This document shows, piece after piece, positions 1-8,090 of a stretch of DNA of 61,025 nt. A program made the position numbers and the translations under genes. The notes under the pieces were generated by a model that saw nothing but the letters and a program-made list of their open reading frames with translations, did not search any database and was not told where the DNA came from. Position 1 is the first letter of the stretch. Every line of letters starts with the position of its first letter. Source of the DNA: Mycobacterium sp. PSTR-4-N (GTDB lineage Bacteria; Actinomycetota; Actinomycetes; Mycobacteriales; Mycobacteriaceae); the NCBI RefSeq assembly GCF_022348085.1, contig NZ_JAKRFN010000030.1, forward strand, positions 1 to 61,025, given 5' to 3'.

Positions 1-687
1 GACGTGCGCGGTCAGCTCGCGCTCGTCCGGGCCGCCGGTGACCACCACGCGGTGCCCGGCGGCGACGAGCGCGGCGACCATCGCCCGGCTGCGGTCGGCG
101 CCGGGCCTCCGCGCGGGTACTGCGGCGCCCGGATGGAACACCACGTACTCGCCCGCGCCGACACGGTCCCGCAGCCACTGCGGCAGTGCAGCGATGCCGG
201 TGACCCGCAGTGCATCGGTATCGCCCTGCGGCAGAGCACATCCGGCGGCCTCGGTGAGCGAGAGGGCGCGCAGCGGCTCCGGGATGTCGTCGGCGACGTG
301 GTGGCGCAGGTCGAGCAGGCTGCCCGGATAGTCCACGCTGATCGCCCCGACCCAGCCGATGTCGGCCATCCGGCACAACAGCGCCAGCGGCAGCGGTGAC
401 TGGTGGAACGAGGTGAAGATGTAGCAGCGATCGGGGGCCACGTCGCGCAGCTGCTTGAGCAGGTCGTCGGCGTGTGCGGCGGTGAGTTCGGGCGAGTCGA
501 AATCCACCCAGGGCGCCTGCCATTCGATGATCTCGTCCACCCCGGGCAGCAGTTCCGCGGCAGCGCGCCCCCGCGGCCCTGCCAGCATCACCACCCGATC
601 GTGGCGCTGCGCGACCGCGCGGATCGCCGGACCGGTGATCAGCACGTCGCCCGCACTGTCGAGGCGGGCCACCAGCGCGGTGCTCAT
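1..687 (-). CDS. Glycosyltransferase family 9 (heptosyltransferase-like), 3' end cut by window edge
   Basis: The open frame runs 229 codons from an ATG at 687 to the left edge without a stop, so the C-terminus is missing. The N-terminus (MSTALVARLDSAGDVLITGP) and a later VVFHPGAAVPARR segment match the two Rossmann halves of GT9/ADP-heptosyltransferase-like enzymes, which move heptose or related sugars from a nucleotide donor onto a glycan. Its ATG overlaps the stop of the upstream GT2-GmhB gene as ATGA, so the two are probably translated together. The sugar cannot be read from sequence. The GmhB-like partner makes a heptose plausible, but this is inference. Confidence 0.85.
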   Translation of the reverse strand, partial: MSTALVARLDSAGDVLITGPAIRAVAQRHDRVVMLAGPRGRAAAELLPGVDEIIEWQAPWVDFDSPELTAAHADDLLKQLRDVAPDRCYIFTSFHQSPLPLALLCRMADIGWVGAISVDYPGSLLDLRHHVADDIPEPLRALSLTEAAGCALPQGDTDALRVTGIAALPQWLRDRVGAGEYVVFHPGAAVPARRPGADRSRAMVAALVAAGHRVVVTGGPDERELTAHV

Positions 688-2180
688 CGCGCCTCCTGCA
701 GCACCATGTCCACCGCGGCGGTCAGCGTCGCCGCCACCGCCGCACGCGGGTCCGCCTGCGCCGCCTCGATCTCGGGCGTCAGTGTCCGGTCCGTGGGCAC
801 CAGGATCGCCCGGGCACCCGCAGCCAGCGCCGCGCCGACGTCGCTGCCGGTGTCACCGATCATCACGCAGCGCGCCGGCGGCACACCGAGCGCCGCGGCA
901 GCCGCGATCACCATGCCCGGGGCCGGTTTGCGGCACGCACAGCCGTCGTCCTCGCCGTGCAGGCACACCTGCCACTCGTCGAACGCTCCCAGTTGACCGA
1001 CGACTTCGGCGTTCACCTCTCCGAGCTGTTCGGTGGTGATCAGCCCGCGCGCGACGCCGGACTGGTTGGTCACGACAGCCAGTAGCAGGCCGCGGCGGCG
1101 CAGCCGGTCGAGGGCGCGGCGGGCGCCGGGCACGGGGTGCACGCCCCGCGGGTCGTTGAGGTACGGGCCGTCCGCGATCAGTGTGTCGTCGCGGTCGAAC
1201 AGCACCGCCAGCGGCGGATCGGTTCGCGCATGGCGGTGCTGCCAGGCACCGACCACCCGGTGCCACACCGCCAGCGGCGGGATCAGAGCGCTCGTCGCGA
1301 CGATCGGCCCGAGTTCGCCCACGGTGCGGGACCCGGCCAGATGGCGACGGGCGGCGAAGTCGGCGGTCAGGCCCGTCCACGCCACACCGGCACCGGCGGC
1401 GACGCGGCGGCGACCCGTCACCGCGGCCAGCGCCGCTGCCGCGAGCACCACGGTGGAGGCGGCGTGCGCGGGCAGTCGGCCGCGGCCCTCGCCGATGCGG
1501 TCACGCCAGGTGGCCCCGAATTTGCGGCGCATCAGCGCGTTGTCGCGGTTGCCGATCTGGACACGCAGCGACGTCCGCCAGGTCGCGCGCGCCACCGGGT
1601 GCAGGCAGCGGCGGCTGCCGCGCAGGATGTGATGGCCCGCGGCGGTCATGCGCAGCGCGATGTCGGAGTCCTCCCGGTAGGCGCGCGGGAAGCGCTGGTC
1701 GAAGCCGCCGACCTGCACCAGCACGTCGCGCCGGAAGGCCATGTCGGCGGTGATCCATTGCGCCGTGGCCAGACGCAGCGTGCGTTGTTCGTCGTCGGTG
1801 GGGCGCCCGGTGGTCTCGCGCGGCACGTCGAGCCGGCCCTGCGAGCCTGCAGCACCCACCGCGTCCGCCGCCGCGAGATCCTGATCCAGCGCGGAAAGCC
1901 ATGGGGCCGTGGGCAGGACGTCGTCGTCGAGGAAGCACACCCAGGGCGTGTCGGATGCGCGCCAGCCGACGTTGCGCGCTGCGGCCGGTCCCCGCCCGCC
2001 ACTCTCGAGCACCTTGACCGGCAGGTCGGACTGCAGCGTGAGGGTGTGCCCGCCGGGCCGGTCGTCGACGACGATCACGCGCGCCGGGCGGGGCCCGTCG
2101 CTGCGATCGAGGCCGGTGATCAAGCGCTGCAGAGACTCCCGACCGATGGTCGGGATGACGATCGTCACGTCGTGGTTCAT
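684..2180 (-). CDS. Bifunctional glycosyltransferase family 2 / GmhB-like HAD phosphatase fusion
   Basis: A 498-residue two-domain protein. Residues 1-215 are a GT2 fold: TIVIPTIGRE start, DDD metal site at 85-87 and an ED pair near 170-171. Residues 240-310 are Ala/Val-rich and may be membrane-associated. Residues 325-498 are a HAD phosphatase with nucleophile Asp329 and Asp331, the VVTNQSGVARG stretch, and a zinc loop Cys406, His408, Cys414, Cys416 before RKPAPGM. That combination is the signature of GmhB, the D-glycero-D-manno-heptose 1,7-bisphosphate phosphatase. The zinc loop is shorter than I recall for E. coli GmhB. GmhB is normally a free protein, so the fusion is unusual. The start at 2180 is chosen because its ATG overlaps the carbamoyltransferase stop as ATGA. 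An upstream in-frame extension lies inside that gene and is not credible. Confidence 0.88.
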   Translation of the reverse strand: MNHDVTIVIPTIGRESLQRLITGLDRSDGPRPARVIVVDDRPGGHTLTLQSDLPVKVLESGGRGPAAARNVGWRASDTPWVCFLDDDVLPTAPWLSALDQDLAAADAVGAAGSQGRLDVPRETTGRPTDDEQRTLRLATAQWITADMAFRRDVLVQVGGFDQRFPRAYREDSDIALRMTAAGHHILRGSRRCLHPVARATWRTSLRVQIGNRDNALMRRKFGATWRDRIGEGRGRLPAHAASTVVLAAAALAAVTGRRRVAAGAGVAWTGLTADFAARRHLAGSRTVGELGPIVATSALIPPLAVWHRVVGAWQHRHARTDPPLAVLFDRDDTLIADGPYLNDPRGVHPVPGARRALDRLRRRGLLLAVVTNQSGVARGLITTEQLGEVNAEVVGQLGAFDEWQVCLHGEDDGCACRKPAPGMVIAAAAALGVPPARCVMIGDTGSDVGAALAAGARAILVPTDRTLTPEIEAAQADPRAAVAATLTAAVDMVLQEAR

Positions 2181-3829
2181 CGGGGTCGCCGCAGGAGGAA
2201 GGGGCCCAGCACGAGAACGTCGATGGGGGCGCTGCCGAAACACTCGAGCGCGTCGACCGGACTGTCGACCATCGGTCGGCCCGCGGTGTTGAAGCTGGTG
2301 TTCACCAGCACCGGCACACCGGTGCACCGCGCGAAGTGACCGATGGTGGCGTGCAGCAACGGCAGGCTCTCGTCGACGGTCTGCACCCGCGCCGTGCCGT
2401 CGACGTGGGTGACGGCCGGGATGCGGTCGCGCCACTCGTCGGCGACATCGTGGACGAACAGCATGTACGGGCTGGGAAGCGGCCCGCGGCGGAAGATCTC
2501 ACCGGCCCGGTCGGCCAGCACCATCGGGGCGACGGGCCGGAACTGTTCGCGGCCTTTGACGTCGTTGAGCCGCTCGAGGTTGTCGAGCCGGCGCGGGTCG
2601 GCCAGCAGGGAGCGGCCGCCCAGCGCGCGGGGCCCGAATTCCGCACGCCCCTGGAACCAGCCGACGAGCTGGTTGTCGGCCAGCGCTTCGCCGACGGTTC
2701 GTGCGAGGTCGTCGGGTCGTTCGTAGCGCAGCGCCGCGCGATCGAGGACGGCGCGGATCTCGTCGTCGGTCCATCCGCGACCCAGCTGCGCCGACCCCAT
2801 GGGTGCGATCGGTTCCGCCTCGTCGGCGGCGAGGGCCAGCGCGGCGCCCAGTGCGGTGCCGGAGTCGCCGGCGGCGGGCTGCACCCAGATGCGGTCGAAG
2901 CCGCTCTCGGCGTGGATGCGGGTGTTGGCCACGCAGTTGAGGGCGACGCCGCCGGCCAGGCACAGCGCGTCGGTGTCGACCCGCTCGCGCAGCCAGGACA
3001 CCAGGTCGAGCAGCACCTCTTCGACCACCTGCTGCACGCTGCAGGCGAGGTCGGCGTGCACGGGGTCCGGCCGGTCCAGCGCACCGACCTGTCCACCGGT
3101 CGTGCGGACGGGCGCGAAGTCGGTCCAGGTGATCGGCTCGGTGCGGAAGCCGCCGTCGGGGCAGGCGTAGACCCGCTCCCGCATCGCGTCGATGAACCGG
3201 GGGCTGCCGTAGGAGCCCATCGCCATGACCTTGTACTCGTCGCTGGAGCGCGCGAAACCCAAGTGTTCGGTGAGGCTTTCGTAGAGCAGGCCCAGCGAGT
3301 GCGGAAGCTCCTGGGTGGCCAGCACGTCGAGCTTGTGGTCGCGGTAGACACCGGCGAGCATCGAGGTGCGCTCCCCGCGGCCGTCGACGACGAGCACCGC
3401 GCTGTCGGGGTGCGGCGAGGCCAGCGCGGTGGATGCGGCGTGGGCGACGTGGTGGCGGACATGGCGCACCACGGCGGGGTCGAGGCCCGGCAGCGCGGTG
3501 GCGAGGAAGCGGGCGGCGCGCTGTGCATACAGCGTTCGCAGGTACTCCCAGTCGCGGTCGAGGCCATCGGTCTGGCCCGATTCGTCGGCCATCAGCGCCG
3601 GATCGTAGGAGTAGCCGACCGCGTCGATGTCGGCCGCGTCGATGCCGGCCTCGGCCAGGCACCACCGCGCGGCGGCAACGGGCAGCTCCCAGGTGGAGAA
3701 CGGTACGGCCTGCTTGCCGTGTTTGCGGCGGGAGAACCGTTCCTCCTCCGCGGCGGCGACGATCCGGCCGTCGATCACCAGGGCGGCGGCGGGATCGTGG
3801 AACACCGCGTTGATACCGAGGATTCGCAT
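2177..3829 (-). CDS. Carbamoyltransferase, NodU/CmcH family
   Basis: A 550-residue full-length member of the NodU/CmcH O-carbamoyltransferases, which transfer a carbamoyl group from carbamoyl phosphate to a sugar or antibiotic hydroxyl. The N-terminal domain shows GINAVFHDPAAALV, the AEEERFSRRKH segment, the histidine cluster RHHVAHAAS and GGVALNC. The C-terminal domain has the YrdC-like GRAEFGPRALGGRSLL motif. It lies 12 bases after the epimerase gene and overlaps the GT2-GmhB gene by 4 bases, within a run of glycan genes. It therefore probably decorates a surface glycan. The acceptor is unknown. Confidence 0.93.
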   Translation of the reverse strand: MRILGINAVFHDPAAALVIDGRIVAAAEEERFSRRKHGKQAVPFSTWELPVAAARWCLAEAGIDAADIDAVGYSYDPALMADESGQTDGLDRDWEYLRTLYAQRAARFLATALPGLDPAVVRHVRHHVAHAASTALASPHPDSAVLVVDGRGERTSMLAGVYRDHKLDVLATQELPHSLGLLYESLTEHLGFARSSDEYKVMAMGSYGSPRFIDAMRERVYACPDGGFRTEPITWTDFAPVRTTGGQVGALDRPDPVHADLACSVQQVVEEVLLDLVSWLRERVDTDALCLAGGVALNCVANTRIHAESGFDRIWVQPAAGDSGTALGAALALAADEAEPIAPMGSAQLGRGWTDDEIRAVLDRAALRYERPDDLARTVGEALADNQLVGWFQGRAEFGPRALGGRSLLADPRRLDNLERLNDVKGREQFRPVAPMVLADRAGEIFRRGPLPSPYMLFVHDVADEWRDRIPAVTHVDGTARVQTVDESLPLLHATIGHFARCTGVPVLVNTSFNTAGRPMVDSPVDALECFGSAPIDVLVLGPFLLRRPR

Positions 3830-3841
3830 GAGGTGGCTCCT

Positions 3842-4861
3842 TCACCTGGCCTGGGCAGCGGGCAGCGCGGCGTCGCTGCTGTGGGAGGCCAGCGCGGTGC
3901 GGAACCAGTCGAGGGTCCGCGCCAGGCCGTCTTCGTAGCTCACGGTCGGAGACCAGCCGAGCAGCTCGCGGGCGGTGGTGATGTCCGGGCAGCGGCGCCG
4001 GGGATCGTCGGCGGCGGCCGGTCCGTGATCGATCGGCACGTCGGCACCGGCGAGATCGCGGACGATCTCGGCGATCCGCAGGACCTCGAGCTCCACCGGG
4101 TTGCCGATGTTCACGGGTCCGGCGACCGGGTGCCGGGCCAGGGCGATCAGACCGGCGACGGTGTCGTCGACGTAGCACAGCGATCGTGTCTGGGTGCCGT
4201 CCCCCGCCACGGTGAGCGGGCGACCCTGCAGCGCCTGATGGCAGAACGTGGGCACCGCGCGCCCGTCGTCCGGGCGCATGCCCGGTCCGTAGGTGTTGAA
4301 GATCCGCGCCACCCCGATGTCGGTGCCGAGCTCGCGGTGGTGCGCGAACGCGAGCGCTTCGGCGTAGCGCTTGGCCTCGTCGTACACGCTGCGCGGACCG
4401 ATCGGATTGACGTTGCCCCAGTAACTTTCGTGCTGCGGATGCTCGAGTGGGTCGCCGTACACCTCGCTGGTCGACGCGAGGACCACCCGGGCGCCGCAGC
4501 GGCGGGCCAGGTCGAGCACCGTCGCGGTGCCCAGCGCGCCGGCCCGCAGGGTCTGCAGCGGTAACCGCAGGTAGTCCGGCGGCGACGCGGGGCACGCCAG
4601 ATGGAAGATCATGTCGAAATGCCGATACGCCAACGCTTCCGGCAGCGGATCGGTGATGTCGTGCGCGACGAAGTGCACCCCGGCGGGCCGGTCCGTGTTG
4701 CGCGCAGCACTGGTCGAGAGATTGTCGACGGCCACCACGTCGGCGCCGTCTGCGACCAGGCGGGCACACAGATGCCGACCGAGGAATCCTTCGCCGCCGG
4801 TGACCAGCACCTGTGCTGCCACGGTTTGGGGCTCGGTTCCCGGGGTAGCACCACCGCTCAT
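3842..4861 (-). CDS. NAD-dependent epimerase/dehydratase, UDP-glucuronate decarboxylase (UXS)-like
   Basis: A 339-residue extended SDR. It has the NAD site GGEGFLG at 22-28 (TGGEGFLGRH), catalytic Tyr160 and Lys164 in SVYDEAK, and the HLACPASPPDY, STSEVYGDP and RIFNTYGPGM segments characteristic of UDP-xylose synthases. The expected reaction is UDP-glucuronate to UDP-xylose, giving a donor for the adjacent transferases. Related 4,6-dehydratases cannot be fully excluded. The ATG at 4861 shares a CATG with the divergent GT2 gene. An internal GTG at 4822, just before the first beta strand, is an alternative start that would leave 37 bases between the genes. Confidence 0.88.
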   Translation of the reverse strand: MSGGATPGTEPQTVAAQVLVTGGEGFLGRHLCARLVADGADVVAVDNLSTSAARNTDRPAGVHFVAHDITDPLPEALAYRHFDMIFHLACPASPPDYLRLPLQTLRAGALGTATVLDLARRCGARVVLASTSEVYGDPLEHPQHESYWGNVNPIGPRSVYDEAKRYAEALAFAHHRELGTDIGVARIFNTYGPGMRPDDGRAVPTFCHQALQGRPLTVAGDGTQTRSLCYVDDTVAGLIALARHPVAGPVNIGNPVELEVLRIAEIVRDLAGADVPIDHGPAAADDPRRRCPDITTARELLGWSPTVSYEDGLARTLDWFRTALASHSSDAALPAAQAR

Positions 4862-5753
4862 GGTTTCGCGCTCACCTGGTGCCCGCACCTCGTTCGTCAT
4901 CGCCAGCCGCAACCGATCCGACGAACTCGCCTCGGTGCTGCGGCGACTGCTCGACACGACAAATTCTCCGATCATTCTGGTGGACAACGGCTCTGAGGAC
5001 GACTCGGTGCAGAAGGCGCGCCGCCTCGCCGACGAGGCCGACGGACGGCTGACCGTCGTGGAGCTCGCCGAGAACCTCGGCGCCGTCGGCCGCAACGTCG
5101 GTGTGACCCGCGCGGTCGAGGCATCGACCCCGTACGTGGCGTTCTGCGACGACGACTCCTGGTGGGATGCGGCGTCGATCGGCCTCGCGGAGGAGCTCTT
5201 CGACGCGTATCCCACGCTCGCGGTTCTCGCGGCGCGCACGCTGGTCATGCCGAGCGGTCGCGAGGACCCGATCGTGGCCGAGCTCGCCTCAAGTCCACTG
5301 GGCCACGATCCGGCGCTGCCGGGCCCGTCGATCCTGGGCTTCCTGGCGTGCTCGGCGATCGTGCGGGCCTCGGCGTTCGAGGCGGTCGGCGGGTTCTCGC
5401 CGATCATCCACTTCCGCGGGGAAGAGACGCTGCTGGCCTGGGACCTCGCCGCCCACGGCTGGGACCTGTGCTTCTGCGACCGGCTCACGGCCTTCCACCA
5501 GCCCTCGACCCACCGCGGCACCAGCGCGGCGCAGGACGCCCGGTCGATGCGCAACGCGGTGCTGACGACATGGTTGCGCCGGCCGCTGCGGCATTGCCTG
5601 AGAGCAACGGCGGGCTTCGTGCGGGCTGCGGCCACCGACCGCGCCCACGCCGGCGCGCTCGGCGAGGCAGTGCGAAAGGTGCCTGCGGTGCTGGCCGCGC
5701 GCCGGCGGTTGCCGGACGAGACCGAACGCGCGCTGCGGGTGCTCGAGTCCTGA
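4860..5753 (+). CDS. Glycosyltransferase family 2
   Basis: A 297-residue GT2-type transferase on the opposite strand to its cluster neighbours. The nucleotide fold begins SFVIASRNRSDEL, followed by ILVDNGSEDDS, the NLGAVGRNVG segment and the metal site CDDDSWWD. A later RGEETLLAWDLAAHGW matches the ED-containing acceptor region of rhamnosyl- and galactofuranosyltransferase-like GT2 enzymes. The ATG at 4860 overlaps the start of the divergent epimerase (CATG), so no promoter fits between them at these starts. It converges on the GT4 gene and stops 4 bases before that gene's stop. Donor and acceptor are unknown. Confidence 0.87.
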   Translation: MVSRSPGARTSFVIASRNRSDELASVLRRLLDTTNSPIILVDNGSEDDSVQKARRLADEADGRLTVVELAENLGAVGRNVGVTRAVEASTPYVAFCDDDSWWDAASIGLAEELFDAYPTLAVLAARTLVMPSGREDPIVAELASSPLGHDPALPGPSILGFLACSAIVRASAFEAVGGFSPIIHFRGEETLLAWDLAAHGWDLCFCDRLTAFHQPSTHRGTSAAQDARSMRNAVLTTWLRRPLRHCLRATAGFVRAAATDRAHAGALGEAVRKVPAVLAARRRLPDETERALRVLES

Positions 5754-5757
5754 CCGA

Positions 5758-6963
5758 TCATGACGCCGCCCCGATCAGACGCCCGTACACGGCCGCGGTG
5801 TCCTCGGCGACGCGCCGCCAGGAGTAGCGCTCCTCGACGCGGGCGCGTCCTGCGCGGCCCAGCGCGGCCCGCAAGCCCGCGTCGGCGAGGATGGGGTTGA
5901 TCGCGTCCGCGCAGCGTTGCGCGTCGCGCGGGGGGACGAGCCGCCCCGTCACGTCGTCGACGACGGTGTCGAGCATGCCGCCCACGGCACTGGCCACCAC
6001 GGGCACACCGCACGACATCGCTTCCAGCGGAACGATGCCGAACGGCTCGTACCACGGCGTCGCGGCCACCACGTCCGCGGAGCGCAGCAGCATCGGCATC
6101 TCGTCGCGGGCGATCGCGCCGTAGAAGTGCACGCGATCGGCGACACCGAACTGGGCGGCAACGGCATTGAGTCGCTGCGCCTCGGCGTCGCGGTCGAGTT
6201 CGGACTTGTCGGGACCGCCGACGATCACCAGCTCCGCGGCGGGGATCTGCGGCATGGCGCGGATCAGCGTCTCGAATCCCTTGCGCGGCACCAGGCGTCC
6301 CACCGACACGATGCGCTGCGCGCTGCCGCGGGTGGCCCTCGGCCCGATGTGGCGGAATTCGTCTGGGTTCACCCCGCAGGGCACCACGGACATCGCGTCC
6401 GCGTCGCGGCCCAAGCGCTGCAGTTCGGCGACCTCGTCGGTGCATGTCGCGGCGACCCAGTCCACGCTGCGCGCCACGTGGCTCTCCAGCCGAATCCGGT
6501 CGTTGGGGCTGGTGTCGTCACGGCCCTGGTGGCGCCGCTTGACCACTCCGAGCGCGTGGAAGGTCTGCACGACCGGAATGCGGTGCCGCCGCGCAGCGCG
6601 CAGTGTCGCAAGGCCCGACATCCAGAAGTGCGCGTGGGCGACGTCGGGCCGCCAGCGAGCCCAGTCGTCGGCGAGCACATCCCCGAAGTCCGGCATGTAT
6701 TGCGCCAGATCATCTTTGGGTATGCGGCGGGCGGGTCCGGCCGGAACGTGCACGACGGTGTAGCCGAACTCGGTGTCGACCCGGTCCAGCAGATCCTCGT
6801 CGTCGCGACGGGTGTAGACCACCACCTCGTGCCCCTGAGCCGCGAGCGCCGCGGACAGTTCGGCGACGGCCACGTTCTGGCCGCCCGCGTCGACACCGCC
6901 CAGCAGGGCCAGCGGGCTGGCGTGTTCGGAGACCATCGCGATCCGCAGCGTGGGGGCGCTCAT
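5758..6963 (-). CDS. Glycosyltransferase family 4
   Basis: A 401-residue GT-B retaining transferase. The N-terminal half has the donor loop GGVDAGGQNVAVAEL typical of the sucrose-synthase/MshA side of GT4. The C-terminal half has VSVGRLVPRKGFETLI and the EX7E motif EPFGIVPLEAMSCGVPVVAS. Its ATG at 6963 overlaps the stop of the upstream transferase gene as ATGA. A longer frame upstream lies entirely inside that neighbour and was discarded. Likely role: adding a sugar to a lipid-linked or cell-surface glycan on the cytoplasmic face of the membrane. The substrate is not identifiable. Confidence 0.9.
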   Translation of the reverse strand: MSAPTLRIAMVSEHASPLALLGGVDAGGQNVAVAELSAALAAQGHEVVVYTRRDDEDLLDRVDTEFGYTVVHVPAGPARRIPKDDLAQYMPDFGDVLADDWARWRPDVAHAHFWMSGLATLRAARRHRIPVVQTFHALGVVKRRHQGRDDTSPNDRIRLESHVARSVDWVAATCTDEVAELQRLGRDADAMSVVPCGVNPDEFRHIGPRATRGSAQRIVSVGRLVPRKGFETLIRAMPQIPAAELVIVGGPDKSELDRDAEAQRLNAVAAQFGVADRVHFYGAIARDEMPMLLRSADVVAATPWYEPFGIVPLEAMSCGVPVVASAVGGMLDTVVDDVTGRLVPPRDAQRCADAINPILADAGLRAALGRAGRARVEERYSWRRVAEDTAAVYGRLIGAAS

Positions 6964-7937
6964 GGGCACACCTCCTCGATCAGGCGGTCCCAATCGGCGA
7001 GGAAGCGATCGAGTCCGTAGTGGGTCAGGGCATGCTCGCGGGCGGCCTTGCCGGCGAGCGCGGCGGCGTCGGGGTCGGCGACGAAGTGCGCGAGGGCTTC
7101 TCCCAGCACCGAGCGGTCGGCGCTGACCACCCCCGCGTCTGCGGGGACGGCCAGGGGCGCCATCGTCGCGGCGACGGCCACCACGGGCATGCCCGCGCAC
7201 ATCGCCTCCAGCAGGGACAGTCCCAGCGACGTCCAGCGGGCGGTGTGCAGGTACACACGTCGGCGGGCGACGTCGTCGAGGACGGCGGCCCCGGAAATGT
7301 CGCCGTGTCCCCTCACCGCGCCGCCAGAGCGTGAATCCGTGTTCAGCTCTTCGGTTTTCATTCCCCAGACGTCGACCGGGGCGTACCGGCTCAGCGGCGC
7401 GAGAAGGTCGGCGCCGACCGTGCGCCACCGCCGCACCGGTTCGTTGATCATCGCCGCCGCCGCGGCGATCTCCCCGGTGTAGAGATGCCCCCGGTCAGCC
7501 ACCCCATGGTCGATGACCCGGGTCGGCGCACTGCCGTTGTCCCACATCAACTCGTTGAACGCGGTGACGTGCACCAGCGTGACATCACTGCGATCGGCCA
7601 GCGGGTGCCGGCTGTCGACGGGGGACGGCCGGGGCGCGTTGTGCTCGACGTACACCGCCGGGACCTCGACGCCCGGGCGGCGGCCGAGATGGCGCGCCGC
7701 GAGCTCGACGTCTCGCGGCCGCTGCAGCACGACGAGATCGACGTCGATGTCACGCAGACGGTCGACGGGCACGGCCTGGGCCCGGCGCCAGGTGCGGCCG
7801 GCGAGGCCCCGGCCGTCCTCGTCACGATCGGCGGTGACGGGGATCAGATAGCGGTGCCGACCCGTCACGAAGGACTCCGTCCACGAACCGTGCACGTGCC
7901 AGATCAGCACGGTGCGCGGTCCCTGAAGCGAAGGCAT
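6960..7937 (-). CDS. Glycosyltransferase, GT-B fold, GT4-like
   Basis: A 325-residue protein from the ATG at 7937 (PSLQGPRTVLIWHVHGSW follows). An ATG 11 codons upstream is possible but poorer. The first half has a GT-B start and an EHNAPRPSPVDSRH acceptor-type segment. The second half has LGLSLLEAMCAGMPVVAVAA, which corresponds to the EX7E nucleotide-sugar site, although here the first acidic residue is replaced (Leu-Gly-Leu-Ser-Leu-Leu-Glu). It overlaps the next GT4 by 4 bases and is preceded by a 153-base spacer that probably holds the promoter of this sub-operon. Confidence 0.82.
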   Translation of the reverse strand: MPSLQGPRTVLIWHVHGSWTESFVTGRHRYLIPVTADRDEDGRGLAGRTWRRAQAVPVDRLRDIDVDLVVLQRPRDVELAARHLGRRPGVEVPAVYVEHNAPRPSPVDSRHPLADRSDVTLVHVTAFNELMWDNGSAPTRVIDHGVADRGHLYTGEIAAAAAMINEPVRRWRTVGADLLAPLSRYAPVDVWGMKTEELNTDSRSGGAVRGHGDISGAAVLDDVARRRVYLHTARWTSLGLSLLEAMCAGMPVVAVAATMAPLAVPADAGVVSADRSVLGEALAHFVADPDAAALAGKAAREHALTHYGLDRFLADWDRLIEEVCP

Positions 7938-8090
7938 GGGGCGCGAAATACCCTTGAGAGAATTCACCAAACCGAACTTCTCCGAAAAGTTGGATTCCGC
8001 TGTTACCAGCGAAAACGCCGACCACAGAGCAGAATTCGCGCATGGCCCAGCGGCGGCCCACGTCCGGGGTCGCCGCCGGCGAGCACTTCG
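7938..8090. promoter_or_regulatory. Intergenic spacer with AT-richer inverted repeats upstream of the GT4-like gene
   Basis: This 153-base spacer is less GC-rich than its surroundings. An imperfect inverted repeat (CCGAACTT at 7972-7979 and AAGTTGG at 7987-7993) and a small hairpin GCTG-TTAC-CAGC (7999-8010) lie 35-75 bases before the start at 7937. This is where a promoter or operator for the leftward transferase genes would be expected. No convincing -10/-35 pair was identified. Confidence 0.3.

Noticed and set aside
2336..4564. 742-codon open frame on the plus strand, opposite the carbamoyltransferase and epimerase genes
   Set aside because: It is a GC-driven antisense frame with Val/Gly/Ala-rich composition and no domain. 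Both minus-strand genes have full catalytic motifs.
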